Shown here piece after piece: positions 43,224-53,021 of a stretch of DNA of 62,463 nt. The notes under the pieces are model-generated. The model saw nothing but the letters and a program-made list of their open reading frames with translations. It did not search any database and was not told where the DNA came from. The stretch covers positions 1 through 62,463 of the forward strand of contig JAEWLW010000039.1 in NCBI GenBank assembly GCA_023457355.1, given 5' to 3'. Position numbers and translations under genes: made by a program. Position 1 is the stretch's first letter. Each line of letters starts with the position of its first letter. This DNA is from Bacillota bacterium (lineage in GTDB: Bacteria; Bacillota; Clostridia; Oscillospirales; Ruminococcaceae).

Positions 43224-44096
43224 ATGATTTTACGCGATAACCGCGACCGGCTGGTCATGCAGTCGGTCATGGGCAGAATACATCACCCCACCATCGGGCG
43301 CAGCGGCGCGTTCAAGCTTGGCCACGATGGCAGCAACCAGGTGCTGCCAAGCGTCGGGGGCATCACCTATAACGTCAGGCTGGGCGACTGTGTCTTCGAC
43401 AAGGTTTGCGACCATGTTGAGCCGGGCGTGAGCATGAGCAACCCCAATGATAAGGAAAACGACGCGCTCGTGATGCTGACCTGCATCGGCAACGGCGCGC
43501 GGGTTGTCTCGGGCGAGGCTAAGGGCGCGCGCGGTTTTGTCACCGGTTTTCACGGCGGCATTGAACATACGCTTTTGTGGTTCCCGGATGAGGATATGGA
43601 AAAGATGCTGCCGGAGGACCGCATTCTGATCAAGGCTTACGGACAGGGACTGTCTCTTTTGGATTTTCCTGAAATTATGCTCACCAACCTTGACCCCGCG
43701 CTGCTTGACCGCATGAAGCTTTCCATATCGGACGGCAGACTTATTGTGCCCGTTGCGGGCATTATTCCGGCGCATCTCATGGGCGCGGGGCAGGGGATGG
43801 GTTCGGGCCACACAGGCGATTACGACCTGATGACGGCCGATTGGGATGAGATTGTGCGCTGCGGGTTAGACAGGCTCTGCTACGGCGATATTGTCCTGCT
43901 GCAAAACTGCGACAACACCTTTGGGCGCGGCTATCTCACCGGTGCGGTTTCCATCGGGGTGGTTGTGCATTCCGACTGCACCATCATGGGGCACGGTCCG
44001 GGCATCACCACGCTGATGACCTGCAAAAAGCCGCTGATTACCGGCGTTCTGGACAGAAGCGCCAACCTTGCAGACTACTTGGATATTGCACGCTGA
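43224..44096 (+). CDS. DUF4438 domain protein
   Basis: A 290-residue cytosolic protein with long conserved segments (VGGITYNVRLGD, MGAGQGMGSGHTGDYD, SIGVVVHSDC) typical of DUF4438, known from clostridia and Thermotogales. The many His, Asp and Cys residues in these blocks suggest a metal or cofactor site. No reaction is established. The ATG has AGGAGGT ten bases upstream. It is 14 bases before the patatin gene, and the two are clearly co-transcribed. Confidence 0.86.
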   Translation: MILRDNRDRLVMQSVMGRIHHPTIGRSGAFKLGHDGSNQVLPSVGGITYNVRLGDCVFDKVCDHVEPGVSMSNPNDKENDALVMLTCIGNGARVVSGEAKGARGFVTGFHGGIEHTLLWFPDEDMEKMLPEDRILIKAYGQGLSLLDFPEIMLTNLDPALLDRMKLSISDGRLIVPVAGIIPAHLMGAGQGMGSGHTGDYDLMTADWDEIVRCGLDRLCYGDIVLLQNCDNTFGRGYLTGAVSIGVVVHSDCTIMGHGPGITTLMTCKKPLITGVLDRSANLADYLDIAR

Positions 44097-44110
44097 AGGG
44101 GTGACGGAGC

Positions 44111-45406
44111 ATGAGCAGGAAAGCGCTGGTGTTGGGCGGCGGCGGCGCCAAGGGTTCTTACCAGATGGGGGCGTGGCAGGCGTTCCGCGAGCTGGAACTG
44201 GGGTTTGATATCATCACAGGGACCTCCATCGGTTCAATTAACGGCGCGCTGATGGCGCAGGATACATTTGAGATTGCCGACGCGCTCTGGAACAGCATCG
44301 AGTACGAGAACATCTTCCACGAGGAGCGTAAAACGAACATTCGAACCATCAACAGCGCGTTGGATATGGTTAAATTTGCGGTGAACGACGCGCTTTTGCA
44401 GGGCAGCGTCGATTCGTCTTCGCTCGAGGCGCTGATCAAAACGGCGGTGAATGAGGACAAAGTGCGCGCGTCGGCCACCCGCTTTGGGCTTGTTGCGGTG
44501 GAACTGCCCGCCATGCGCCCCTTTACGCCGATGATCGACGAGATACCCCAGGGCATGCTTTACCGTTATCTGATGGCATCCTCCTCCTGTTTTCCGGTGT
44601 TCTCGCCCTATGATATTGACGGCGTACGCTATATTGACGGCGGTTATTACGACAATGTGCCGATCAATCTGGCGATTAAACAAGGGGCCGATTATGTCGT
44701 TGCGGTGGATCTCGACGGGATCGGTTTCGTGCGCGAGCCGGCCACCGAAAAAGGGGTGGATATCGTGCGTATCCGCTCTTATTGGGATCTGGGTGCGGTG
44801 TTTGAGTTTGATAAAAACATTTTTGCCCGCAACCGGCGCCTGGGCTATTATGATACGATGAAAGCGTTCCATAAGCTGGACGGCTATTATTACACCTTTG
44901 AATGCGGTGAATCGGCTAAAAACCATGAGATGCTGCAAAACGGCCTGCAAATGTTGCAGGAGCGCATTACCAGGCTGGCTCAAAGCCCGATGGTGCGCAC
45001 CATCAGCACGGTGGAAAAAGACGCCGCCATCGAATTCCTGTTAAAATCCAACTGGGAAAATCACGCGCAGGAAAAACTTTGCCGCGTGGCGGAAATTGCG
45101 GGTGCGGTTTACGGCATCAGCCCCGAACAGCCGTATACTTTTAAAAAATTCAATAACCAGCTGCTGCGCCTGTACCATGCGGTACCCGCCACCTTTCCCG
45201 CTCTGGAATTGCAGCCCAAGGAGGATATCAAGCGCATTCTTGCGGCGGCATTACAGTCGATGGAGCCGCGCAGGATGTCTGCTTCCATCACCCAGCTGAT
45301 GCTGCGGGGAGAAAAGGACGGCGAGGCGGTGCGCATATTGGCGGGGTTGCTGCCGCGCGAATATGCGGCGGCCGCCTATCTGGCACTGTTGCTGAAGCAC
45401 AATTGA
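44111..45406 (+). CDS. Patatin-like phospholipase
   Basis: A 431-residue protein. The patatin domain has the oxyanion loop LGGGGAKGSYQMG, the nucleophile elbow GTSIGSING with the catalytic serine, and a later DGGYYDN providing the catalytic Asp. The C-terminal ~170 residues are helical and not assigned. It would hydrolyse acyl chains of lipids or phospholipids. It is co-transcribed with DUF4438, so a joint role in lipid or envelope turnover is possible. Its terminator is the hairpin at 45412-45441. Confidence 0.92.
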   Translation: MSRKALVLGGGGAKGSYQMGAWQAFRELELGFDIITGTSIGSINGALMAQDTFEIADALWNSIEYENIFHEERKTNIRTINSALDMVKFAVNDALLQGSVDSSSLEALIKTAVNEDKVRASATRFGLVAVELPAMRPFTPMIDEIPQGMLYRYLMASSSCFPVFSPYDIDGVRYIDGGYYDNVPINLAIKQGADYVVAVDLDGIGFVREPATEKGVDIVRIRSYWDLGAVFEFDKNIFARNRRLGYYDTMKAFHKLDGYYYTFECGESAKNHEMLQNGLQMLQERITRLAQSPMVRTISTVEKDAAIEFLLKSNWENHAQEKLCRVAEIAGAVYGISPEQPYTFKKFNNQLLRLYHAVPATFPALELQPKEDIKRILAAALQSMEPRRMSASITQLMLRGEKDGEAVRILAGLLPREYAAAAYLALLLKHN

Positions 45407-45411
45407 ATAAA

Positions 45412-45814
45412 GGTCCGTGCGGCAGCAATCCCGCACGGACCTTGCAGGCTGTCTATAAAGTGACAGGGGCTTGGCAATTTGCATAAAACAAATGCGGCTT
45501 ATCGCGACAGGGGAGCACCCCCGGCGAGGGTTCTCCCCGCCAAAACGGTTCACTGGACTGTTTTGGCTAGCTCCTGCGCTTCTTACAGAATCAGGCACTT
45601 TTGGGCGCTGCCGGACCGCTCGCCTATAGGTGCGCGCGGGGTCTTGGCTTCGCTTATCACAGCGGGCGGCATAAATGCCCGCTGTGATAAGCGAAGCCAA
45701 GACCCCGCGCGCTTTTGAAAAAGCGCGACCAAAGCCTTTGGTTTGTGCAACTTTTGCTTTAAAATGGATTTTTTGACAAGCTGAGGGCCGTGCGGAATTG
45801 CTGCCGCACGGCCC
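45412..45814 (+). repeat. Structured intergenic repeat, copy C, with 36-bp perfect hairpin
   Basis: A ~340-bp element between the convergent patatin and ychF genes. Its ends (CAGGCTGTCTATAAAGTG near 45445, and TTTTTTGACAAGCTGAG near 45768) match the terminal repeats of copies A, B and D. The first half resembles copy A in reverse; the second half has a perfect inverted repeat with 36-bp arms (45632-45667 and 45677-45712) around a nine-base loop. Flanking hairpins (45412-45441, stem GGTCCGTGCGG; and 45785-45814, stem GGGCCGTGCGG) are near-identical, apparently in inverted orientation, and act as terminators for the two genes. Confidence 0.85.
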
Positions 45815-45829
45815 GTGTTCACTGGCGCT

Positions 45830-46927
45830 TTAGACGTTGAACCGAAACAGTACGACATCGCCGTCCTGAAAAACATACTCCTTACCTTCGGAGCGGTAGA
45901 TGCCTTTTTCTTTGGCGGCGGCGATGGAGCCGCAGGCCACAAGGTCCTCAAATGAGACAACCTCGGCGCGAATGAAGCCGCGCTCAAAATCCGAGTGGAT
46001 TTTGCCCGCTGCCTGCGGCGCCTTTGTGCCTTTTTGGATTGTCCAGGCGCGCACTTCCGGCTCACCGGCGGTGAGGTAGGAGATAAGCCCCAGAAGGTCA
46101 TAGCCCGCTGTGATCAGGCGGTCAAGGCCCGATTCATGCAGGCCAAGTTCTTCTAAGAACATCTGCCTGTCCTCGTCGTCAAGCTCGGCGATCTCTTCCT
46201 CTATTTTGGCGCAGATCGGGATGACCTGCGCGTGCTCACTTTTCGCAATTTCGCATACCTTTTGATAATAGGCGTTATAACCGTTGCCGGCCTTTGCCAG
46301 ATCCTCTTCGCTTAAATTGGCGGCGTAGATGACCGGCTTTGACGAAAGCAGCGGCGCGTCGTGCAGTATATCCTGTTCCTCCTCGGTCATGGCCATGCCG
46401 CGGGCGGATTTCCCCTCCGAAAGGTGGGCGTGCAGGCGCTCGAACAGCTCAACCTCGGCCAGGAATTTTTTGTCCCCCTTGGCGGCTTTTCTGGCGCGGT
46501 CGATGCGGCGCTCCACCATTTCAATATCCGAAAATACCAGCTCAAGGCTGATGGTTTCAATATCGCGCACAGGGTCTACCGAGCCGTCGACATGAACGAT
46601 TTCGCCGTCGTCAAAGCAACGCACCACATGGACAATGGCGTCCACTTCGCGGATGTGCGAGAGGAATTTATTACCCAGCCCTTCGCCCTTGGAAGCGCCG
46701 CGCACCAACCCGGCGATGTCGACAAACTCAATGACGGCGGGGGTGACCTTTTTGGGGTTGTACATTTCGGCAAGCTTAGAGAGGCGCTTGTCCGGAACCG
46801 CCACCACGCCGACGTTCGGTTCAATGGTACAGAACGGGTAGTTGGCCGACTGTGCACCGGCATTGGTTATCGCATTAAACAGCGTTGATTTTCCAACATT
46901 GGGAAGCCCCACGATACCAAGCTTCAT
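45830..46927 (-). CDS. ychF: Redox-regulated ATPase YchF (Obg-family)
   Basis: A 365-residue Obg-family P-loop protein. The Walker A LPNVGKSTLFN, switch segments and the VDIAGLVRGASKGEGLG motif are all present, followed by a helical arm and the C-terminal TGS domain (VRAWTIQKGTKAPQAAGKI). Members bind ATP more than GTP and associate with ribosomes. The ATG at 46927 is chosen over one seven codons upstream because GGAG precedes it and it begins the G domain. It is monocistronic. Confidence 0.95.
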   Translation of the reverse strand: MKLGIVGLPNVGKSTLFNAITNAGAQSANYPFCTIEPNVGVVAVPDKRLSKLAEMYNPKKVTPAVIEFVDIAGLVRGASKGEGLGNKFLSHIREVDAIVHVVRCFDDGEIVHVDGSVDPVRDIETISLELVFSDIEMVERRIDRARKAAKGDKKFLAEVELFERLHAHLSEGKSARGMAMTEEEQDILHDAPLLSSKPVIYAANLSEEDLAKAGNGYNAYYQKVCEIAKSEHAQVIPICAKIEEEIAELDDEDRQMFLEELGLHESGLDRLITAGYDLLGLISYLTAGEPEVRAWTIQKGTKAPQAAGKIHSDFERGFIRAEVVSFEDLVACGSIAAAKEKGIYRSEGKEYVFQDGDVVLFRFNV

Positions 46928-47192
46928 ATTTAATAAACTCCGTTTCATGATGGATTTTTTAAGACGTTATACTAAACATATATTGTATCATGAGTTCTTA
47001 TTTTTCGCAACAATCGCGCAATCTGGCTTTGTTGCGTATAAAAATTTCTACGGTGTTGCAGAAAGTTTCTAAAAATTTCACGATTCGGGCCGCAAATGAT
47101 GTATAATATAAGGAAATAACTGCAATATTTTTAAACTTGGAATGCGGTGTTGCAAAACGCCAAATGTAAAAATAATAAGGAGGTCTGTGGTC

Positions 47193-47888
47193 ATGTCGCT
47201 GGAAAAAATTATGGTGGCGGATGATGACAAAAATATCTGCGAGCTGTTGAGACTCTATCTCGAAAAGGAGCAGTATACTGTCGTGATCGCCAACGACGGC
47301 AACGAGGCAATCGCCAGGTTCAATGCGGAAGCGCCTGCGCTGATTTTGCTCGACGTGATGATGCCGGGGCTTGACGGTTGGCAGGTCTGCCGCGAAATCC
47401 GCAAAAAATCGAATGTCCCGATCATCATGATCACCGCCAAGGGGGAGACCTTTGATAAAGTTCTGGGGCTGGAACTGGGCGCTGACGACTACGTGGTCAA
47501 GCCTTTTGACGCCAAGGAGATTGTCGCCCGAATCAAGGCCGTGCTGCGCCGGACGGTCAATGGTGTTCAGCCTGAGAGCACCGTGCGCGAAGTCAGTTTT
47601 GATAAACTGGTTGTCAATATGACCAAGTACGAACTGAAGGTGGACGGCAAGGTGGTGGATACGCCGCCCAAGGAATTGGAGCTTTTGTTCCATCTGGCCT
47701 CGAACCCCAACCGCGTCTATACGCGCGACCAGCTGCTCGACGAGGTGTGGGGCTTTGAGTATTATGGCGATTCGCGTACGGTGGACGTGCACATCAAGCG
47801 CCTGCGCGAAAAGCTTGAAGGCGTTTCCGACAGGTGGACCCTCAAAACTGTTTGGGGCGTGGGCTATAAATTTGAAACCAAGGACTGA
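47193..47888 (+). CDS. OmpR-family response regulator
   Basis: A 231-residue regulator. The receiver domain has VADDDKN, phospho-Asp54 in LLDVMMPG and Lys in VVKPFD. The C-terminal winged helix (DELKVDG to GVGYKFE) is the OmpR/PhoB type. The ATG at 47193 has a perfect AAGGAGG nine bases upstream. A promoter with TATAAT near 47102 lies in the leader. It is followed at six bases by its sensor kinase and then by an HtrA protease gene, a layout that points to envelope-stress or phosphate-type signalling. Confidence 0.94.
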   Translation: MSLEKIMVADDDKNICELLRLYLEKEQYTVVIANDGNEAIARFNAEAPALILLDVMMPGLDGWQVCREIRKKSNVPIIMITAKGETFDKVLGLELGADDYVVKPFDAKEIVARIKAVLRRTVNGVQPESTVREVSFDKLVVNMTKYELKVDGKVVDTPPKELELLFHLASNPNRVYTRDQLLDEVWGFEYYGDSRTVDVHIKRLREKLEGVSDRWTLKTVWGVGYKFETKD

Positions 47889-47894
47889 TTTCGT

Positions 47895-49373
47895 ATGAAA
47901 AGAAATCTTTTTTCAAGATATTTCAGTCTTTGCGCGTCAATAATACTAACCAGCATCGTGCTTCTTGGCGTGATGCTGGTCACGCTTTCTGCCCAATATT
48001 TTAAGGAAGAGAATCTTGACTCGCTTAAAAAAAAGGCGGACCAGGCCGCGCGGCTGGTTGCGATAAATTACAGACTTAACGACGAAAGATATATTGACGC
48101 GCAGGTCGTCACGACAAATTTTGCCATTCTCTCCGCTGCGGCTGAAGCAGATATTTTTTTGACCAACAACGAAGGGAACACGCTGATTTGCATTGACACC
48201 CAGGCATGTGCGCACAAAAGCAACGCTATCGACCCGACGATCATGCAGGTGGCGTTGGGTGGCGGGTACCGCGGCGTGACCCGCTTGAACGGTATCTATA
48301 GCGGTGCCACCTATGTTGTTGGCGTTCCGGTTATTATTGAGGGAACCGACGGGGCCGAAAACAGGGCGATCGGCGTCGTGTTCGCCGGGGCGAGCGCTTC
48401 AGAAATGTCCCGATTTTTAAAGGATGTGTTTCGCATCTTTTTAATCGGTGCCGTGCTGGTTATCGCGGTATCGTTTATTGTGATTTATTTTACGACCGAA
48501 GCCATGGTGCGCCCGCTGCGCGCCATGCTTAAAGCGACGGATAGCTTTGCCAAGGGCGATTTTGCGGTGCGTGTTCCGGTGGAGGGCGACGAGGAGATTG
48601 AGCAGCTGGCGATGGCGTTCAATAACATGGCTTCAAGCCTTGCGACGTTGGAATCGACCCGCCGCTCCTTTGTGGCGAACGTTTCGCACGAGCTGAAAAC
48701 CCCCATGACGACGATCGGCGGTTTTATTGACGGTATTTTGGACGGCACCATTCCGCAGGAGAAATACCCGCACTATTTGGGGGTTGTTTCCAACGAGGTC
48801 AAACGGCTGTCGCGCATGGTGGTTTCAATGCTTAATATTTCGCGCATTGAAGCGGGCGAGATGCAGCTGCGGCCGCAGACGGTTGATGTGCAGGAGATTA
48901 TGCTGCGGGCTGTTTTAGGCTTTGAACAGGCGCTTGAGCAAAAGCACATCGACGTGGTCGGGCTGGATGCCGAAAAGGTTTTTGCCGAAGCTGATCCAGA
49001 CCTGGTGCACCAGATTATCTATAACCTGATTGAGAACGCAGTCAAGTTTACGCCGGATTACGGCGCTCTTTCGGTGGAATATAAAAACGAAGGCAAACAA
49101 CTGCATATTGCCATACGCAACACCGGCGAAGGTATTCCCAAAGAGGAAATTCCACGTTTGTTCGACCGCTTTTACAAAAGCGACCGTTCGCGCAGCATCG
49201 ATACCAAGGGCGTGGGCTTAGGCCTGCACATTGTCAAGTCACTGGTGCATTTGCAGGGCGGAACCATTACGGTGCGTTCGGTCGAGGGGGAATACACCGA
49301 GTTTGCTTTCACGCTGCCGGCGGCTCAGAAGAGCGGACAGTCGCTGTTTCGTAAATCTGAAAAATCCAAATAG
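47895..49373 (+). CDS. Sensor histidine kinase with HAMP domain
   Basis: A 492-residue kinase. An N-terminal membrane helix (about 10-32), an extracellular sensing part of about 140 residues, a second membrane helix (about 175-200), a HAMP linker, a HisKA domain (VSHELKTPMTT, His265) and a HATPase domain (DLVHQIIYNLIENAVKF; GVGLGLHIVKSLV) are in order. It is encoded six bases after its OmpR-type regulator. The neighbouring HtrA suggests a cell-envelope signal. The ligand is unknown. Confidence 0.94.
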   Translation: MKRNLFSRYFSLCASIILTSIVLLGVMLVTLSAQYFKEENLDSLKKKADQAARLVAINYRLNDERYIDAQVVTTNFAILSAAAEADIFLTNNEGNTLICIDTQACAHKSNAIDPTIMQVALGGGYRGVTRLNGIYSGATYVVGVPVIIEGTDGAENRAIGVVFAGASASEMSRFLKDVFRIFLIGAVLVIAVSFIVIYFTTEAMVRPLRAMLKATDSFAKGDFAVRVPVEGDEEIEQLAMAFNNMASSLATLESTRRSFVANVSHELKTPMTTIGGFIDGILDGTIPQEKYPHYLGVVSNEVKRLSRMVVSMLNISRIEAGEMQLRPQTVDVQEIMLRAVLGFEQALEQKHIDVVGLDAEKVFAEADPDLVHQIIYNLIENAVKFTPDYGALSVEYKNEGKQLHIAIRNTGEGIPKEEIPRLFDRFYKSDRSRSIDTKGVGLGLHIVKSLVHLQGGTITVRSVEGEYTEFAFTLPAAQKSGQSLFRKSEKSK

Positions 49374-49499
49374 AGCAGCCAAAATCGCCATAATAACTTT
49401 TAAAATTAAATGAAAATGCTTAAAAAGGCATTCACGCGATTTTAATAATTTAAAGTTATGATAAAACCAAGATAAAATCCATCGAAGGGGGAACTGGGT

Positions 49500-50930
49500 A
49501 TGTTCGAAGAAAACAGGAACCGGGAGAATCAAAATACCGGGAATGATGCTGCTCAGCCTGAGAACCGAAACGCGCAGGGGCAGGACCCGCATCAGGGGAA
49601 CAGCAACGCCTACGGCAATTATAACTTTAACCCATACGGTTCAAATGGTTATCAGCAAAATTTTTCGTCCAATAACAATCGGCAGGAATACCACTGGAAA
49701 TTTGAGGACTATCAGGCCGCGGGTAAAAATAACCCGCGCCCGCCCAAACGGCCGGGTGCCTTGGGGGTTATCGGCGCACTGTTAGGCACCGTTTTATTGG
49801 TTGGGGTGCTGTGCCTTTCAGGCTATGGCATTTATAGCCTGTGGCATCCTTCCATTGTGGATGAGATTCAGCAAAGCGCGTCCTCCAGCGCTGCGGATAA
49901 CGCCAATGCCCCGCAGCTGAGCATCAAGGACCATCCGGCTGCCAGCAGTGATTCACTGGCCGTGGTGAGCAACGGCAAGCTGACCACCGTCCAGATTGCC
50001 AGCAAGGTGCGCCCTTCGGTTGTGGGCATTGCGCAGTACAGCGCGCAGGATACCTTTACGCCGTCCGGCGAGGGCTCGGGCATTGTCATTAATACCGACG
50101 GCTATATTGTCACCAATGCCCATGTGGTGGCAGGGTCGACCGGCATCAACGTTGAACTGGATAATGGTGAAACCTACTCCGCCAGATTGATCGGCATCGA
50201 CGCCAAAACCGATCTGGCCGTCATCAAGATCGAGGCGCCGGGCCTTATCGCCGCTGAATTTGGCAATTCCGATACGGTTGAAGTGGGTGAGACGGTCGTT
50301 GCCATCGGCAACCCCGGCGGCTCCACCCTGGCCGGCAGTGTGACACAGGGTATTGTTTCAGCGGTGAACCGCATGATTAAGGACGGCGGCTATTCCAGCA
50401 GCTTTATCCAGACCGACGCCGCCATCAACCCCGGCAATTCCGGCGGAGCACTGGTTAACGAATACGGTCAGGTTATCGGTATCAACTCCTCGAAGATTGC
50501 CGCGGTCGATTATGAAGGCATCGGCTTTGCCATCCCGATCAGCGAGGCCAAGCCGGTTATTGACCAGCTGATGGCTTATGGCTATGTCAAGGGCCGCACG
50601 AAGATCGGTATTTCCGGGGTTGAAATCAACCAGACGCTTTCCCAGATCAACAGCATTCCGGTTGGAATTTATATCCAATCTGTCGATCCGACCTCCGATT
50701 TGGCGGGCAAGAATATCAGACAGGGCGATATTATCACCGCCATTGACGGCACCAAGATTGAAACCTTTGACGATGTCAGTGCTTTCTTAAAAACGAAAGT
50801 GCCGGGTGACAGCGTTACGTTGACCCTCTATCGCTCGGCCCGCGGCACACAGGGCAGCGGACAGACCTTCAGCGTCACCATGAAGCTGATGGAGGATGTT
50901 GACAATGCGACGCTGGTATCGCGCCAATAA
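49500..50930 (+). CDS. HtrA-type membrane serine protease
   Basis: A 476-residue S1C protease. A Gln/Asn-rich cytosolic stretch of about 95 residues precedes one membrane helix (about 85-108); the trypsin-like domain shows TNAHVV (His), KTDLAVIK (Asp) and NPGNSGGAL (Ser), followed by one PDZ domain (IGISGVEIN to VTLTLYRS). This is the standard Gram-positive HtrA layout and works outside the membrane on misfolded proteins. It lies 126 bases after the sensor kinase; co-regulation by that pair is likely. Confidence 0.94.
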   Translation: MFEENRNRENQNTGNDAAQPENRNAQGQDPHQGNSNAYGNYNFNPYGSNGYQQNFSSNNNRQEYHWKFEDYQAAGKNNPRPPKRPGALGVIGALLGTVLLVGVLCLSGYGIYSLWHPSIVDEIQQSASSSAADNANAPQLSIKDHPAASSDSLAVVSNGKLTTVQIASKVRPSVVGIAQYSAQDTFTPSGEGSGIVINTDGYIVTNAHVVAGSTGINVELDNGETYSARLIGIDAKTDLAVIKIEAPGLIAAEFGNSDTVEVGETVVAIGNPGGSTLAGSVTQGIVSAVNRMIKDGGYSSSFIQTDAAINPGNSGGALVNEYGQVIGINSSKIAAVDYEGIGFAIPISEAKPVIDQLMAYGYVKGRTKIGISGVEINQTLSQINSIPVGIYIQSVDPTSDLAGKNIRQGDIITAIDGTKIETFDDVSAFLKTKVPGDSVTLTLYRSARGTQGSGQTFSVTMKLMEDVDNATLVSRQ

Positions 50931-50944
50931 TTGCGCATATAACG

Positions 50945-50981
50945 GAACCGCTGCAAGATGTTGAAAGTTTTGCAGCGGTTC
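50945..50981 (+). terminator. Terminator after htrA
   Basis: A 12-bp perfect stem GAACCGCTGCAA (50945-50956) and its complement (50970-50981), 15 bases after the htrA stop. A short T run follows at 50992. The rest of 50982-51380 holds nothing recognised. Confidence 0.7.
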
Positions 50982-51380
50982 TCGTGTTGCTTTTTACGCA
51001 ACTAAAATTCTTTACTTATGGCGACAATGGCGGTTTGGGTAATGGCAACAATGCCGCCACAAACTTTTTGCGCGCACACCATATTGTCTGCCGAACCATT
51101 AAACCCGGTTTGCAGCAGGGCATAAAAATTTTTTAGTGGGCCTAATGATAATACGCTGTGCGTTAAGTAACCATTCCATTGATAATGCGGGGGGAAATGC
51201 GATTGTGCTTATGCTTATCGCCCGAGGCAACTCTGGCGTTTTGCTGTTTGCGGCATAACATGTCAGTGAGGCTAAGCGGCGGCAGCGTTCGGGTGGCGCA
51301 GTTCGGCTTAATCAGCCGTTTTGCGCCCTCAGACCCGCCCGCGCGCGCGTTACCCGCCGCATCACATAGATGCGCGCCGG

Positions 51381-51525
51381 CATGCCGGGGCAAAACCGCA
51401 ATACCTCTCTTGCCCCGGCATGTGAACCTCGCTGTTAAAACGGTTTCTTTTTTGGATAAAGATACCGAATGTCTGTTGTCGAACCGTTACATTTTATTGA
51501 CCTTTTACGTCGTTTAAGGTACAAT
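51381..51525 (+). promoter_or_regulatory. Hairpin and rpe promoter
   Basis: A perfect 12-bp stem CATGCCGGGGCA (51381-51392) and its complement (51411-51422) precedes a near-consensus promoter: TTGACC (51497-51502), 17 bases, TACAAT (51520-51525). The promoter is about 45 bases before the rpe ATG. The role of the hairpin, which has no T run, is unclear. Confidence 0.65.
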
Positions 51526-51569
51526 ATTAAATTATGACAGATTTTAAAACCAGAGGGAGCGGTAAATTA

Positions 51570-52232
51570 ATGATTCTTATCTCCCCGTCGATTTTATCGA
51601 GCGACTTTGCCAATTTGGAGCGCGAAGTGCGCGCCATTGCCACGGGCGGCGCCGATTTGGTTCATGTCGACGTTATGGACGGGCATTTTGTGCCCAATAT
51701 TACCATTGGTGTCCCGGTGGTACAGTCACTGAAAAAAATCAGCCCCATTCCGCTGGATGTTCATCTTATGATCAGCGATCCGCTGACCTTTGTGCCTGCC
51801 TTTGCCAAAGCGGGCAGTGATATCATCACATTCCATCTTGAATGTGGCTGCGACGTGCAAAAAACAATTGATGCCATTCGCCAAAGCGGTGCAAGGGCCG
51901 GTATTTCGCTCAAGCCCAAAACCGCTGCCGAAGCGGTGTTCCCCTATCTTGATCAAGTGGATATGGTACTGGTCATGACGGTTGAACCGGGATTTGGCGG
52001 GCAGCGTTTTATGTCGGACATGCTGCCCAAAATTTCGGCGATTCGCCGGCGCATCACTGAGATGGGGCTTTGTGTCGACATTCAGGTGGATGGCGGCATC
52101 GATCCTGAAACGGCGCCGCTGGTAGCAAAAGCGGGTGCCAATGTACTGGTTGCAGGCTCTGCGGTTTTCCGCCATGAAAACTATGCCGAGCCTATTTCTG
52201 ATATCCGGAAGGCGGCACAGGCCGCGCTTTAA
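51570..52232 (+). CDS. rpe: Ribulose-phosphate 3-epimerase
   Basis: A 220-residue TIM-barrel enzyme of normal length that interconverts ribulose-5- and xylulose-5-phosphate. Signature segments: SPSILSSDFANL, HVDVMDGHFVPN, DVHLMI and the phosphate-binding VDGGID/VAGSAVF region. The ATG at 51570 follows GAGGGAGCGG; an in-frame ATG twelve codons earlier overlaps the promoter's start region and has no ribosome site. It is alone on its transcript. Confidence 0.95.
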   Translation: MILISPSILSSDFANLEREVRAIATGGADLVHVDVMDGHFVPNITIGVPVVQSLKKISPIPLDVHLMISDPLTFVPAFAKAGSDIITFHLECGCDVQKTIDAIRQSGARAGISLKPKTAAEAVFPYLDQVDMVLVMTVEPGFGGQRFMSDMLPKISAIRRRITEMGLCVDIQVDGGIDPETAPLVAKAGANVLVAGSAVFRHENYAEPISDIRKAAQAAL

Positions 52233-52392
52233 AAGTGCTCTGGGGGCATTCTTAAATATCCCGGTTCGGGATAATTCTCCGATATCGCCGTGCTAAAATG
52301 TCTGCTATCGTCCGGGATCTCTGCGCTTTTTTCCTTGAAGCTGTGCCTTTGCAGCGCATTATATTCGTCGTTTTTCTGTTTGAAGACAAGCG

Positions 52393-52968
52393 CTAGCTAA
52401 AATAGTACGACAGCATATCAATGGCATGTTCGCGAATGATGGGCTTGCAGTGCTCCTCAACAATGGCGCACAGCACGCTGCCGCCTTCGGCGCGTTGCCC
52501 GTATTCCGAGAGGAGATTGACCGCCGGGCCATTTTGGCCGTCCATCGGGCGGATAATAAGCTGCCAGCTGTCGTCAAGCCGGTAAAGCGCGCTTTGCAGC
52601 AAACGGTGCCCGTGCAGCGAGAAAAGCTGTAGCGCGCCGCATATCAGCGCTTCGGCATCGTCAAAGCTGAAAACAACCGGTTCGCAGATAGAGGCGTGTG
52701 TCTCTATCTGTTCCATGACAAAATAGACTGTTGCACCGCCGTCGTCCTCGGGATAAATCTCGATGAGGAGGCGATCGCCAAGCAGTAAAAATGAGGAGTC
52801 GGTCTGTGATTGCGCCTGAGCCAACACGCCGAGCAGATAACGCCGCAGCTTTTTAACCTCGGCCGTATCCTGGCTTTCCCAATCAATACCGACCTGTTGA
52901 ACATCCTGCGCCGTCAAAACCACCTTTAGCCGGTCCGGCGCAACAAGACGAAATACCAAAAACATCAC
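52393..52968 (-). CDS. MecA-family adaptor protein
   Basis: A 191-residue protein that follows the MecA pattern: an N-terminal domain starting LVFRLVAPDRLKVVLTAQDVQ, an acidic, variable middle, and a C-terminal domain (FDDAEALICGALQLF to LSEYGQR). MecA delivers substrates to ClpC for degradation or disaggregation. The start is GTG at 52968 or the ATG just after it; the ribosome site is weak. It diverges from the RNF-like genes. Confidence 0.82.
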   Translation of the reverse strand: MMFLVFRLVAPDRLKVVLTAQDVQQVGIDWESQDTAEVKKLRRYLLGVLAQAQSQTDSSFLLLGDRLLIEIYPEDDGGATVYFVMEQIETHASICEPVVFSFDDAEALICGALQLFSLHGHRLLQSALYRLDDSWQLIIRPMDGQNGPAVNLLSEYGQRAEGGSVLCAIVEEHCKPIIREHAIDMLSYYFS

Positions 52969-53021
52969 CGCCTTATTGGTTTAACAATTTGAAAGACCAT
53001 ATGGGCGAAGGAGGACGGTTG

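Noticed and set aside
45479..45718. Short frames within repeat copy C
   Set aside because: They are produced by the palindromic repeat; similar frames arise on the other strand.
51179..51517. 112-codon frame in the htrA-rpe gap
   Set aside because: It runs through the hairpin and the rpe promoter, has no family features and its ribosome site is poor.
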